Translations under genes and position numbers: made by a program
In this document: positions 52,645 to 61,304 of the stretch, in pieces
How the letters are laid out: each line of letters opens with the position of its first letter
How positions within the stretch are numbered: position 1 is the first letter of the stretch
The notes under the pieces: model-generated
Told to the model about the DNA's origin: nothing
What the model saw: only the letters and a program-made list of their open reading frames with translations
Database searches by the model: none
DNA from: Alloacidobacterium sp963823845
GTDB taxonomy: Bacteria; Acidobacteriota; Terriglobia; Terriglobales; Acidobacteriaceae
Direction of reading: 5' to 3'
Length of the DNA: 64,000 bases
Assembly (NCBI GenBank): GCA_963823845.1
Contig: CAWGND010000009.1
Coordinates: forward strand, 186,001-250,000

Positions 52645-54159
52645 ATGACGAGAGAGATATCGCGTCGAGGATTTGTTCGTGGATGCGCGGGCGTGGCTCT
52701 CGCATCCACGTTGGGACGGAGTGCATTTGGCGGGGAGGCTAGAGCCGGCGATTTGGCGCACGACTCGAACCGGCCGCAGTTTCATCTGCTGCCTGCGGCT
52801 AACTGGATGAACGACCCGAACGGTCCCATCTTCTGGAAGGGCCAGTACCACATGTTCTTCCAGTACAATCCGCATGCGGCTGTGTGGGGGGACATGCACT
52901 GGGCTCACGCGATGAGTCCGGACATGGTGCACTGGGAGCATCTGCCGGTTGCACTGGCGCCGACGCAGGGTGGTCCGGATGAGGAGGGCTGCTTCAGCGG
53001 GAGCGCCGTTGTTTTCAATGGCGTGCCTACATTTCTATATACCGGAGTAGCGAACTCAACTGCGCAGGAGGCAACGCTGCGCGACGGCACCCACAATTTT
53101 CGCGAGGCGCAGTGTCTGGCAACTTCGAGCGATGCGGAGTTGAGAACATGGCAGAAGCTGCCGCAGCCGGTGTTGCCCGCGCCTCCGCCGGGACTGGCGA
53201 TCACAGGATTTCGCGATCCCTGCCTGTGGCAGGAGGGCGATGCGTGGTACATGGGAATTGGCTCTGGTATTCGTAACCATGGAGGTTGCGTATTTCTTTA
53301 CCGCTCGCCTGACCTTCGGCGCTGGGAGTATCTTCACCCGCTGGCCGGCGGCGAGTGGAATGGCAAGGCGGGCGGCGATCCAGTCGATACCGGAGAGATG
53401 TGGGAATGCCCGGATTTCTTTGCGCTGAACGGCAAGCATGTGCTCCTTTATTCGACTGAGCGCAGGGTCTTTTGGGCGGTGGGCGAGTATGACGCGAAGG
53501 AACATCGCTTCGCGCCTCAACAGAAGGGAGAACTGGACTATGGCCCGCGTGCCTACTACGCTCCGAAGACCATGCTGGACAAGGATGGCAACCGCATCCT
53601 GTGGGGCTGGATTCCGGAGACGCGTCCGGAGGCGGAGTATGCCCGCGCCGGTTGGGCGGGGCTGATGTCGTTGCCGCGCGTGCTGACGGTCAATGCGGAT
53701 GGACAACTTGAGATGAAGCCGGTGCCGCGTGTTCAGGAATTGCGCGGTGATGAGCCTGTGCACTCGCAGAGCGGCGAGGACCGTCGAACGTGGCCAGTGC
53801 GTGACCTCAGGGCTGAATTGGAATTGTGGGCGCAACCGTTGCGTGGGCCTGTTCACATAGCCATCGGGACCGAAGCCGCACCTGCGATTCATTTTCATCT
53901 CGACGCAACGCATGGCACGCTCACTTTCAACGCGCAGACGGTTGAGGCAGTTGTGCCCCCAGGCAAGATGCGGGTTTCACTGTACCTCGATGGATCGGTT
54001 GTGGAGGTGTTTGTGAATGACAGGCTTGCGCATACGAGCCGCATCTACGACCTCGATCAGGAACGCACGACGCTGTCGATCACCGATCCCGGGCGAGCGG
54101 TTGCCGATGCATTTCTTTGGCAATTGCGGCCTATCTCTTCCAACCGGCTCACGACTTGA
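52645..54159 (+). CDS. GH32 beta-fructosidase (levanase/invertase type), Tat-exported
   Basis: The product is 504 residues from ATG 52645. The N-terminus has a twin-arginine signal (SRRGFVRGCAGVALASTLG). The five-bladed GH32 catalytic domain shows the nucleophile D57 in WMNDPNG, the transition-state stabiliser D191 in FRDP and the acid/base E254 in WEC. A C-terminal beta-sandwich (about 370-500) contains LYLDGSVVEVFVNDR. These enzymes release fructose from sucrose, levan or inulin; which one is not decided by sequence. It lies 70 bp after the ankyrin gene and 88 bp before the amidase gene. Confidence 0.93.
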   Translation: MTREISRRGFVRGCAGVALASTLGRSAFGGEARAGDLAHDSNRPQFHLLPAANWMNDPNGPIFWKGQYHMFFQYNPHAAVWGDMHWAHAMSPDMVHWEHLPVALAPTQGGPDEEGCFSGSAVVFNGVPTFLYTGVANSTAQEATLRDGTHNFREAQCLATSSDAELRTWQKLPQPVLPAPPPGLAITGFRDPCLWQEGDAWYMGIGSGIRNHGGCVFLYRSPDLRRWEYLHPLAGGEWNGKAGGDPVDTGEMWECPDFFALNGKHVLLYSTERRVFWAVGEYDAKEHRFAPQQKGELDYGPRAYYAPKTMLDKDGNRILWGWIPETRPEAEYARAGWAGLMSLPRVLTVNADGQLEMKPVPRVQELRGDEPVHSQSGEDRRTWPVRDLRAELELWAQPLRGPVHIAIGTEAAPAIHFHLDATHGTLTFNAQTVEAVVPPGKMRVSLYLDGSVVEVFVNDRLAHTSRIYDLDQERTTLSITDPGRAVADAFLWQLRPISSNRLTT

Positions 54160-54247
54160 ATTGGATCGACGACACGAAATCCTCTGTTTGTGAGGCTTGG
54201 CCGGTATACTGCCGTTTCACGAATCTTTTTGGAGGCAATTGTCCACC

Positions 54248-56107
54248 ATGACTCTGGACCGTCGGGTCTTTCTGTCCACCTGTAGCCGATTTGGCTTGGC
54301 ATCCACCCTCTTTCCTGGCGCGCTTTATACGCTGGCCGCGCAGGAGAAAGCTGGTTCCGATGCGAAAACGAAGATCACGCCGGAGATGATGGATGCGGCC
54401 GCGACGCTGGCCGGGGTAACCTTCACCGCTGAGCAGAAGCAGATGATGCTCGACGGGTTGAACCAGCAGCGCGAGGCATACGATGCGATTCGCAAGCTGC
54501 ACCTGCCGAACAGCGTGCCTCCTGCTTACGTCTTTGATCCGCTACCGCCAGGCGCGAAGGTCAACACGGAAAAGCATGAGCCGCGCTATAGCAGCGCGCC
54601 TGCGGTGGCGACGGGGCCTGCCGATCTTAACGAGCTGGCGTTTGCTTCGGTCGTAGAGCTGGGCGATCTGGTACGACGAAAGAAAATATCTTCGACGAAT
54701 TTGACAGAGATGTATATTGCGCGGGTGAAGCGTTATGACCCGACCCTTCATTTCGTCGTCACGATTACGGAGGACCGCGCATTGGCGCAGGCGAAAGAGG
54801 CGGATTCTGAAATTACGGCGGGGAAATATCGCGGACCGCTGCACGGGCTTCCCTGGGGCGCCAAGGATTTGCTTGCGGTGAAAGGCTACCCCACAACGTG
54901 GGGCGCAGGCGGATTTGAGAAGCAGATCTTTGATGACGATGCGACGGTGGTAAAGCGGCTGGATACCGCGGGCGCGGTGCTGGTGGCGAAGACCACGCTG
55001 GGGGCGCTGGCACTGGGCGACAAGTGGTTCGGCGGCCGGACGCGCAATCCATGGAACCCGAAGCAGGGATCGAGTGGCTCGTCGGCTGGCTCAGCGTCGG
55101 CGACTGCGTCGGGATGCGTGGCCTTTGCCATTGGCTCCGAGACGCTGGGGTCCATCTCTTCGCCTTCCACGCGCTGCGGCACAACGGGGCTGCGTCCTAC
55201 ATTCGGTTTTGTGCCGCGCACCGGCGCGATGGCGCTGAGCTGGACGATGGATAAGCTGGGGCCAATCTGCCGCGCGGTGGAAGACTGCGCGATTGTAATG
55301 CAGGCGATCTATGGTCCTGATGGCCAGGACCTGGCGACACGCGATGCGGCCTTCAACTGGAATGCGGATTTCGACTGGAAATCGCTGCGAGTGGGATATC
55401 TGCAGAAGGAATTTGAGCCGGAGAAAGAACGGCCGCCGCAGGAGGAAAAGCAGTCTGCGCCGCTGACCGATGAAGAAAAGAAGAAACGCGAGAAACAGCA
55501 GCAGGAACGGGCTACGGCCCGCGCGCGCCGCGCGTACGACCGCAGGTATGATCTGGCCGCGCTGGAAAAGCTGCGCAGCATGGGCGTGAATCTTGTTGCT
55601 GTGGAGTTGCCGGAACTTCCTTATGGCGCGATGACGCCGCTGTTGGAAGCCGAAGCCGCGGCTGCATTTGACGAACTGACCATGACGGGCCGCGACAAGC
55701 TGTTGACGGAACAGGGCGAGGATGACTGGCCGAATATCTTCCGTATGGCGCGTTTTTATCCGGCAGTCGAATACATTCAGGCGAATCGCGCCCGCACGCT
55801 GGCCATTCGCCAAGTATCGAAGCTGTTCGATCAGGTAGACGTGATCGTCGCTTCGACCAACAGCGAGCAGCTGGTGGCCACAAATCTGACCGGGCATCCG
55901 GCTGTCATTGTGCCGAATGGCATTCGCGGAGACGATGCGCCTGTGCCGCCGAAGGTAGATACGGGAGAGGATGATTCGATTGGCGGCCCGGGAACTCCGG
56001 TGAGCATCACGTTTCTCGGCGGCCACTATCAGGATGCCCGGCTGTGCGCGTTTGCCAAGGCGTACCAGGATGCGACGGGATTTCAGAAACTGCACCCGAA
56101 GCTTTGA
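54248..56107 (+). CDS. Exported amidase-signature family hydrolase
   Basis: The product is 619 residues from ATG 54248, with GGAGG upstream. The N-terminus DRRVFLSTCSRFGLAST looks like a Tat signal. The amidase-signature Ser-cisSer-Lys triad is present: K206 in WGAKDLL, the cis-Ser in GSSGSSAGSAS, and the nucleophile S302 in SETLGSISSPS. An unusual charged segment (about 400-440, rich in Glu/Lys/Gln, EEKKKREKQQQERATARARR) interrupts the domain. It probably cleaves amide bonds of small molecules or peptides in the periplasm. The ABC ATPase gene follows after 14 bp. Confidence 0.88.
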   Translation: MTLDRRVFLSTCSRFGLASTLFPGALYTLAAQEKAGSDAKTKITPEMMDAAATLAGVTFTAEQKQMMLDGLNQQREAYDAIRKLHLPNSVPPAYVFDPLPPGAKVNTEKHEPRYSSAPAVATGPADLNELAFASVVELGDLVRRKKISSTNLTEMYIARVKRYDPTLHFVVTITEDRALAQAKEADSEITAGKYRGPLHGLPWGAKDLLAVKGYPTTWGAGGFEKQIFDDDATVVKRLDTAGAVLVAKTTLGALALGDKWFGGRTRNPWNPKQGSSGSSAGSASATASGCVAFAIGSETLGSISSPSTRCGTTGLRPTFGFVPRTGAMALSWTMDKLGPICRAVEDCAIVMQAIYGPDGQDLATRDAAFNWNADFDWKSLRVGYLQKEFEPEKERPPQEEKQSAPLTDEEKKKREKQQQERATARARRAYDRRYDLAALEKLRSMGVNLVAVELPELPYGAMTPLLEAEAAAAFDELTMTGRDKLLTEQGEDDWPNIFRMARFYPAVEYIQANRARTLAIRQVSKLFDQVDVIVASTNSEQLVATNLTGHPAVIVPNGIRGDDAPVPPKVDTGEDDSIGGPGTPVSITFLGGHYQDARLCAFAKAYQDATGFQKLHPKL

Positions 56108-56121
56108 TGCAAGAATGATCT

Positions 56122-56904
56122 ATGCCTCTTGTTGAAGTTGAGCATCTCTCGAAGGGCTATCCGCGTCGCGATGGTCTGCGCACCGAGAATGCGTTGGTTG
56201 TCGATGATGTTTCATTTGCGATTCATCGCGGAGAAACACTCGGGCTGGTGGGTGAATCGGGCTCTGGAAAGAGCACGATTGCGCGTATGGTGCTTGGTCT
56301 GATTGAACCGACATCCGGCAGCGTGACCTTCGACGGGCAGCCGGTAAGCGGGGTGCTACAGCACCGGTTGCGGGCGATGCGGCGGCGGGTACAGCCCGTC
56401 TTCCAGGACCCGTTTGCGGCGCTCAATCCGCGGATGCGGGTGGCGGAGATCGTCGCCGAGCCGCTGGTGATTCATCGTGCAGCGGCTCGGGAAGAACTAC
56501 GGGCGAAATGCGCGGAACTGCTGCGCGCCGTCGGGCTGGATGAGTCGGCACTTGGGCGGTATCCGCACGAATTTTCCGGAGGGCAGAGGCAGCGCATCAA
56601 CATTGCGCGGGCCCTGGCGCTGCGGCCTGAGCTGCTTGTGCTCGACGAGCCGGTGTCGGCGCTCGACGTGAGCGTGGGCGCGCAAATCGTGAACCTGCTG
56701 CGCGATCTGCAGCGCGAATTTCAGCTGACGTATCTGTTCATCTCGCATTCGATGCCGCTGGTGCGGTATCTCTCGACGAACATCGCCGTGCTGCGACGCG
56801 GCAAGCTTGTGGAGTATGGCACGCGCGACGCAATCTGCCATGCGCCGCAGGATTCCTACACGCAGGCTCTGCTTGCAGCGACTCCTGAGCTAAGGCTTGC
56901 CTGA
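56122..56904 (+). CDS. Oligopeptide/dipeptide-type ABC transporter ATP-binding protein
   Basis: The product is 260 residues. Walker A is GESGSGKST (44-52), the Q-loop is QPVFQDPFAALNPRMR, the signature is EFSGGQRQR, Walker B is LLVLDEPVSALD and the H-loop is FISHSMP. The QDPFAALNPR and closing APQDSYTQALLAATPE motifs place it with DppF/AppF-type peptide importer ATPases. No permease, partner ATPase or binding protein is near, so it is orphaned, and may assemble with a transporter encoded elsewhere. It is 14 bp after the amidase gene and its 3' end overlaps the convergent esterase gene by 15 bp. Confidence 0.9.
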   Translation: MPLVEVEHLSKGYPRRDGLRTENALVVDDVSFAIHRGETLGLVGESGSGKSTIARMVLGLIEPTSGSVTFDGQPVSGVLQHRLRAMRRRVQPVFQDPFAALNPRMRVAEIVAEPLVIHRAAAREELRAKCAELLRAVGLDESALGRYPHEFSGGQRQRINIARALALRPELLVLDEPVSALDVSVGAQIVNLLRDLQREFQLTYLFISHSMPLVRYLSTNIAVLRRGKLVEYGTRDAICHAPQDSYTQALLAATPELRLA

Positions 56905-57978
56905 GGCTGCCGATTCCTCAAAGCTCAGGTTTTTGGAAAAGAAGGGAAGCACCTTGGTGCCGACCCGCTGAGAAATGCCGCTCGTATGCGTGCCGTCATA
57001 TGTCTCGTACGTATGCCGAATGTTATAAGTCTTCAGCTCACGATCGAGGATGACAAGGCTGGCGGGAATCGCCTTAAATTCATCGCGCGCGCCGGCATCG
57101 AAGGCAATTGCGTGCAGGCTCTTCAAATCGGGGATCGACTGATCGATCAGCACCATCGGAGCGTTCGCGACCCACTTCTGCAGGACGGTTTGCACGGGAG
57201 CAGATTCACCGAAAGGCAGATCGATATAAAAGGGCGGATTGTTGGGATTCGGCGACCATGCGGCAGAAATTGAGAAGATCAGGAGTGTGAAAAAGTCAGC
57301 CTTGTCGGCATCGCCCAGTGAATGGATATTAGCGGCGGAGGCTTTGACTCGCTCGCCACCAGAATCCATGGGCATCAGGCAGCAGGGGCTCAAGGCGTAA
57401 ATGCTGGAAAAGATATCCGAGTGCTTTAGGCCGATGCGAATGGTGCCATACCCACCCATAGAGTGCCCCGCGAGGCCGCGGCTCTCGGGTTTGGCAATCG
57501 TGCGATAGTGCTGGTCGATGTAGCTGACGAGGTCACGCGCGATGAAGTTCTCCCAGTCGCCGGTGGTGACAGAACTGGAATAGAAAGAGCCGTGAAAGGC
57601 ATTGTTGGCGTTTGGTACAACCAGGATCATCTCTTTCGAAACGCCACTGGTCATAGCTTCGTCGGCGACGGCTTTCAGGTCCATCCATCCACCCGGACCG
57701 CCGAACCATTTCAGATCGGAATCGGTAAAACCGTGCAGCATATATACGACCGGATAACGGCGCGTCGGCTCAGAGTTGTAACTGTGCGGCAGATAGACAG
57801 TGACGTGGCGGTCAGGCGAGTCGCCAAGCAGGTTGCCGGCAAGCGATGCTCCGCGGACTGTAATGCTATCGACCGTTCCTGCGGGCGCAGCCTGTGCTGT
57901 GGCAGGACGGGCATTGAAAACTGGCAGCCAAATCGCTGATAGGCAGAAGACAAGAGATCTGCGAACTGTCGACGTCAA
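56890..57978 (-). CDS. Secreted esterase (EstD / FrmB-like alpha/beta hydrolase)
   Basis: The product is 362 residues with a signal peptide (about 1-28, ending ATAQA). Landmarks are RYPVVYMLHGFTDSDLKWFG, ILVVPNANNAFHGSFYSSS and the nucleophile elbow GLAGHSMGGYGTIRIGLKH. A terminal His lies in YDGTHTSGISQRVG. This is the 'putative esterase' family (PF00756), which includes S-formylglutathione hydrolases and feruloyl esterases; export argues against the former. It converges on the ABC gene with a 15-bp overlap. Confidence 0.9.
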   Translation of the reverse strand: MTSTVRRSLVFCLSAIWLPVFNARPATAQAAPAGTVDSITVRGASLAGNLLGDSPDRHVTVYLPHSYNSEPTRRYPVVYMLHGFTDSDLKWFGGPGGWMDLKAVADEAMTSGVSKEMILVVPNANNAFHGSFYSSSVTTGDWENFIARDLVSYIDQHYRTIAKPESRGLAGHSMGGYGTIRIGLKHSDIFSSIYALSPCCLMPMDSGGERVKASAANIHSLGDADKADFFTLLIFSISAAWSPNPNNPPFYIDLPFGESAPVQTVLQKWVANAPMVLIDQSIPDLKSLHAIAFDAGARDEFKAIPASLVILDRELKTYNIRHTYETYDGTHTSGISQRVGTKVLPFFSKNLSFEESAASGKP

Positions 57979-58051
57979 GTCTGGGCTCCTGAAGAAACTG
58001 GAAATAGAAAAGTAACGGAGCGAATTGTAGCAGGCGCAATCGCGGCTTTCG

Positions 58052-58858
58052 ATGAGACCTTACAATCGAATGAACATGCACATTTCATGGGACGGACGGA
58101 GCGTCTGGCTTCTGTTCGCGTCGCTGCTTGCCGGAGCTTTGAACGCCATGGCCGGAGGGGGTTCATTCCTGTCCTTTCCTGCGCTGTTGAACATCGGCGT
58201 GCTTCCGATTCAAGCGAATGCGACCAACACCGTCGCGCTGTGGCCGGGGCAGTTTACCTCGATTGCCGCCTATTTTGAGGACCTGAAACACAACCTGCGC
58301 CTCGTACTCCCGCTAGGCATTGCGGCGGCGATCGGCGGCGTTGCGGGCGGTATGGTATTGCTGCGCACGGAACAAAACACCTTCCTGCGGCTGGTTCCCT
58401 GGCTGCTACTCGCAGCTGCATTGCTGTTCGCGATGAGCACGCCAATTTCCCGCTGGCTGCAGAAACGCAGTCGCGGCAAAGCTGCCAACGAGAGCCACCC
58501 GTCGTATCTGCCGTTATTCTTTGGCATGGTGCTGGTTTGCTTTTATATCGGATATTTCGGTGCGGGCGCCGGATTTCTGATCATTTCACTGCTCGCAGTT
58601 TTTGGGATTGAAAACATCAACCAGATCAATGCTCTCAAGGTAGTTACGACCACGCTGGCGAATGGCGTTGCCGTGGTGGTTTTTATCGTGGAGAAGCAGG
58701 TGCTCTGGCAGCATTGCCTGCTGATGATGCTGACGGCGGCAATCGGCGGCTATGGCGGGGCGCGCTTTTCGCGCAGGCTCAATCCGCTCCTGATGCGCTG
58801 GGTGGTGGTCTGCCTTGGGCTGGCAATGTCGGCTTATTTCTTCTGGAGGCAGAGCTGA
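58052..58858 (+). CDS. TSUP family (TauE/SafE) membrane permease
   Basis: The product is 268 residues, or 262 if the ATG at 58070 is used. Eight or so hydrophobic helices. The duplicated TSUP motifs are LLAGALNAMAGGGSFLSFPALL near the N-terminus and GYFGAGAGFLIISLLAVFG in the second half, with the typical KVVTTTLANGVAVVVFIVEK. TSUP proteins move organosulfonates, sulfite or related anions. The SemiSWEET gene begins 5 bp after the stop, so these are co-transcribed. Confidence 0.9.
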   Translation: MRPYNRMNMHISWDGRSVWLLFASLLAGALNAMAGGGSFLSFPALLNIGVLPIQANATNTVALWPGQFTSIAAYFEDLKHNLRLVLPLGIAAAIGGVAGGMVLLRTEQNTFLRLVPWLLLAAALLFAMSTPISRWLQKRSRGKAANESHPSYLPLFFGMVLVCFYIGYFGAGAGFLIISLLAVFGIENINQINALKVVTTTLANGVAVVVFIVEKQVLWQHCLLMMLTAAIGGYGGARFSRRLNPLLMRWVVVCLGLAMSAYFFWRQS

Positions 58859-58863
58859 TTCTT

Positions 58864-59121
58864 ATGAAATTGCCGACGAATCTTATTGGTTTGATTGCCG
58901 CCTTTTCTACCACCACGGCATATGTGCCGCAGTTGGTCCGGGTTTGGAGACGAAAGAGCGCACGAGATATCTCCCTGTATACGTTTCTCCTCCTTTGCTT
59001 TGGCCTGCTGATGTGGCTGATTTACGGCTTATTGATCCGTTCTTTGCCGGTGATTCTGGCGAACCTGGTGACGCTCAGCATAGGGCTGGCCATTCTGGCG
59101 TTGAAGATCCGGTATGACTAG
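58864..59121 (+). CDS. SemiSWEET sugar transporter (PQ-loop, MtN3-like)
   Basis: The product is 85 residues from ATG 58864. Three membrane helices carry the PQ-loop motif STTTAYVPQLVRVWRRKSAR in helix 1, then DISLYTFLLLCFGLLMWLIY and VILANLVTLSIGLAIL. This is the complete SemiSWEET layout, which functions as a dimer in passive sugar transport. The stop at 59119-59121 abuts the next ATG at 59122. Confidence 0.92.
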   Translation: MKLPTNLIGLIAAFSTTTAYVPQLVRVWRRKSARDISLYTFLLLCFGLLMWLIYGLLIRSLPVILANLVTLSIGLAILALKIRYD

Positions 59122-59583
59122 ATGCTAGACTCGATGCGCGGCGATACACTGAAAGAGATGAGTCACGAGGGAATCCGCTTTGTCACCGAGGAAGAGGCGC
59201 GCCGGGCGCAGACCGCGGACAGCGAGTTGTCCGCGGACGCGAAGACTCCGGCCAAGGTGCGCGTGGACAAAACGGCGGGCTCCGGTATGGAGATCGACTG
59301 GAAGGACGGGCACACGAGCCGATGGAGTTTTGCGTGGCTGCGCGACGCGTGTCCTTGCGCGACGTGCCATGATGAGCGGCAGCATTCCGGGCGAAAGCCT
59401 GGCGAGCAGAAGCCAAAGCCGGTAACGCTGCTGCCGATGTATCAGGCTCCGCCACGGCCCGAGTCGGTGACGCCCGTGGGGCGGTATGCCATCAGCTTTC
59501 ATTGGAGTGATGGGCACCAGAGCGGGATTTATTCGTGGGATTATTTGAGACGGCATTGCGGCTGCGGAGAATGTGAGAAATAA
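59122..59583 (+). CDS. DUF971 (gamma-butyrobetaine hydroxylase N-terminal-like) protein
   Basis: The product is 153 residues. After a ~45-residue charged N-terminal extension comes the DUF971 domain: GMEIDWKDGHTSRWSFAWLR, then CPCATCHDE, RYAISFHWSDGHQSGIYSWD and the terminal CGCGEC cluster. The Cys pattern suggests a metal or Fe-S site; the domain also occurs in Fe-S assembly-linked proteins. It is immediately downstream of the SemiSWEET gene with no gap. The role in this operon is unknown. Confidence 0.88.
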   Translation: MLDSMRGDTLKEMSHEGIRFVTEEEARRAQTADSELSADAKTPAKVRVDKTAGSGMEIDWKDGHTSRWSFAWLRDACPCATCHDERQHSGRKPGEQKPKPVTLLPMYQAPPRPESVTPVGRYAISFHWSDGHQSGIYSWDYLRRHCGCGECEK

Positions 59584-59627
59584 CCCTGCCTCAATGAGTT
59601 CCTCTCAGTGCACATAATTATACAGCC

Positions 59628-60449
59628 TTACGCAACTCGAGAATTCGAAACCTCGGATCGCTTGAGGACGATAACGGTTGCCTCCTGGTCAACTACCCGA
59701 AAACCGAGGTCCTCCAGCTTCTCTAACAATTGAGCATTTTTCGCTTCCCCGATGAATCGAGAGTGTGTTTCGAGGATGATGGTGGCTGCGTTTTTCAGCA
59801 CGTCCGCCTCATTGAACACCAAATCATATTCGCTTCCTTCGATGTCGCATATCAGGGTGAAAGAGTCAAAGTTCCTTTTCGTTACGATGTCGCGCAAAGA
59901 GGTGGCAGGAACGGTTACGAATGTCTCTTCTCCGCCCTCTTGTTGAAGCGAATTTGCACAAAGATTTAATGTTGGTCGAAATGTAACCGAGGGGACCCCG
60001 TACGCGACTGCTTCGCTTAATATCTCGAATTTGCATTGATTGCTATCTCTAGTCTCGACCAAGAACGGGATAGCAAGAGGGTTGGCTTCAACCACGACGT
60101 GAAGTCCGGGATTTTTCAACATTCGATTCGTAATGCAAGCGATAACTCCGATACATCCCCCCAACTCAATCACAGGTAACTCGGGTTCAAGATGCTTAGG
60201 CACCAAGTGGCGTTCTACTATCTCATATTTGTCATTCACGAGATCGAGTTTCGTTCTCGAATTTGGGATCCGCTTCAGATTGACCGTGCATCCATCCACA
60301 GTCACCGACGCGACTCTTTTCGCGGTAAGCATTTGCGTATGAAAGACAAAGCGCCAACGCAGGAAAGTGGTTACACCCGCGACCCCTTCTTCATGAAAGA
60401 CATGATAGGTTTCGGAGAGTTTTCTAGTTACAGTGCTGAATTTCAGCAT
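59628..60449 (-). CDS. FkbM-family methyltransferase
   Basis: The product is 273 residues from ATG 60449, with GGGAG upstream; a TTG at 60467 is less likely. The SAM-binding motif region is VIELGGCIGVIACITNRML. The FkbM core includes LHVVVEANPLAIPFLVETRD and the acidic FTLICDIEGSEYDLVFNEA, with the end VVDQEATVIVLKRSE. FkbM enzymes O-methylate sugars or polyketides; the acceptor is unknown. The DNA here (59.6-60.6 kb) is noticeably AT-richer and less codon-biased than its neighbours, a sign of acquisition by transfer. Confidence 0.85.
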   Translation of the reverse strand: MLKFSTVTRKLSETYHVFHEEGVAGVTTFLRWRFVFHTQMLTAKRVASVTVDGCTVNLKRIPNSRTKLDLVNDKYEIVERHLVPKHLEPELPVIELGGCIGVIACITNRMLKNPGLHVVVEANPLAIPFLVETRDSNQCKFEILSEAVAYGVPSVTFRPTLNLCANSLQQEGGEETFVTVPATSLRDIVTKRNFDSFTLICDIEGSEYDLVFNEADVLKNAATIILETHSRFIGEAKNAQLLEKLEDLGFRVVDQEATVIVLKRSEVSNSRVA

Positions 60450-60597
60450 GAAGGCCTTCACTCCCAACAGTTTGATGCCGTTGACTGGACGGCGGCCGTG
60501 AAAATGGCGTCAAAAGAGTTTATTCGGGCAATCGACGGAACAAGATATGTGACTGACGGGCCTTGTACTAAGGACAATATAACGCAGGTTCACCTAT

Positions 60598-61203
60598 TCA
60601 TCCGATCAATTCATCGAGTTTCTCGTTATGAGATTTCCGAGTCTCTGAAGTTTTCCGATGAGTTAGCACTAATCCCAGTGCCGCTCCTGCCCTGTCAGCG
60701 ATCTGAATCAGCGCGCGGTTTTCCGGCTTGAGGAAACCTTGCGACATGGCGTGATCGAGGAAGGCGAGAAAGCCGTCGTAATAGCCTTTGGTGTTGATGA
60801 GGATGCATGGCTTCTGGTGGATCTTGAGCTGCGCCCAGGTCACGATCTCGATGAACTCGTCGAGCGTGCCGTAGCCGCCGGGGAGCGCGATGAAGGCGTC
60901 GGCGTGCTCGTACATCAGGGCCTTGCGCTCATGCATGGTCTTGACGACGTGAAAATGCGTGACGCCGTGGTGTGCGATTTCGCGGTCCATCAGCACGTCG
61001 GGCATCACGCCGATGACTTCCGCCCCTCCGGCGATTGCGGCATCGGCGAGGACGCCCATGAGTCCGACGGTAGCTCCGCCGTAGACGAGACCCATGCCTG
61101 CGGCTGCGATGTGCTGGCCTAGTTCTTTCGCCGTCTCGGCGTAGGCGGGGGCGCTGCCATCGGCTGATCCGCAGAAGACGCAGATGCGGGGTGGGTTTTG
61201 CAT
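60598..61203 (-). CDS. LOG family protein (nucleotide 5'-monophosphate phosphoribohydrolase)
   Basis: The product is 201 residues: ICVFCGSADGSAPAYAETAK at the start, then GLVYGGATVGLMGVLADAAI, and the catalytic PGGYGTLDEFIEIVTWAQL. This is the LOG/TIGR00730 family, cytosolic enzymes that release the base from nucleoside monophosphates, including cytokinin precursors in plants. Bacterial members probably do nucleotide housekeeping. The start at ATG 61203 is clear. It is divergent from the helicase gene across about 100 bp. Confidence 0.93.
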   Translation of the reverse strand: MQNPPRICVFCGSADGSAPAYAETAKELGQHIAAAGMGLVYGGATVGLMGVLADAAIAGGAEVIGVMPDVLMDREIAHHGVTHFHVVKTMHERKALMYEHADAFIALPGGYGTLDEFIEIVTWAQLKIHQKPCILINTKGYYDGFLAFLDHAMSQGFLKPENRALIQIADRAGAALGLVLTHRKTSETRKSHNEKLDELIG

Positions 61204-61304
61204 GCAGGGTTAAGTTTACTGGGGTCGGGGCTGTGAATCCGCCGATTCGAAGAGCGATACACTAAAAGAAGAACACCCACCGAGAGAATTCCGAGAAATC
61301 CATT

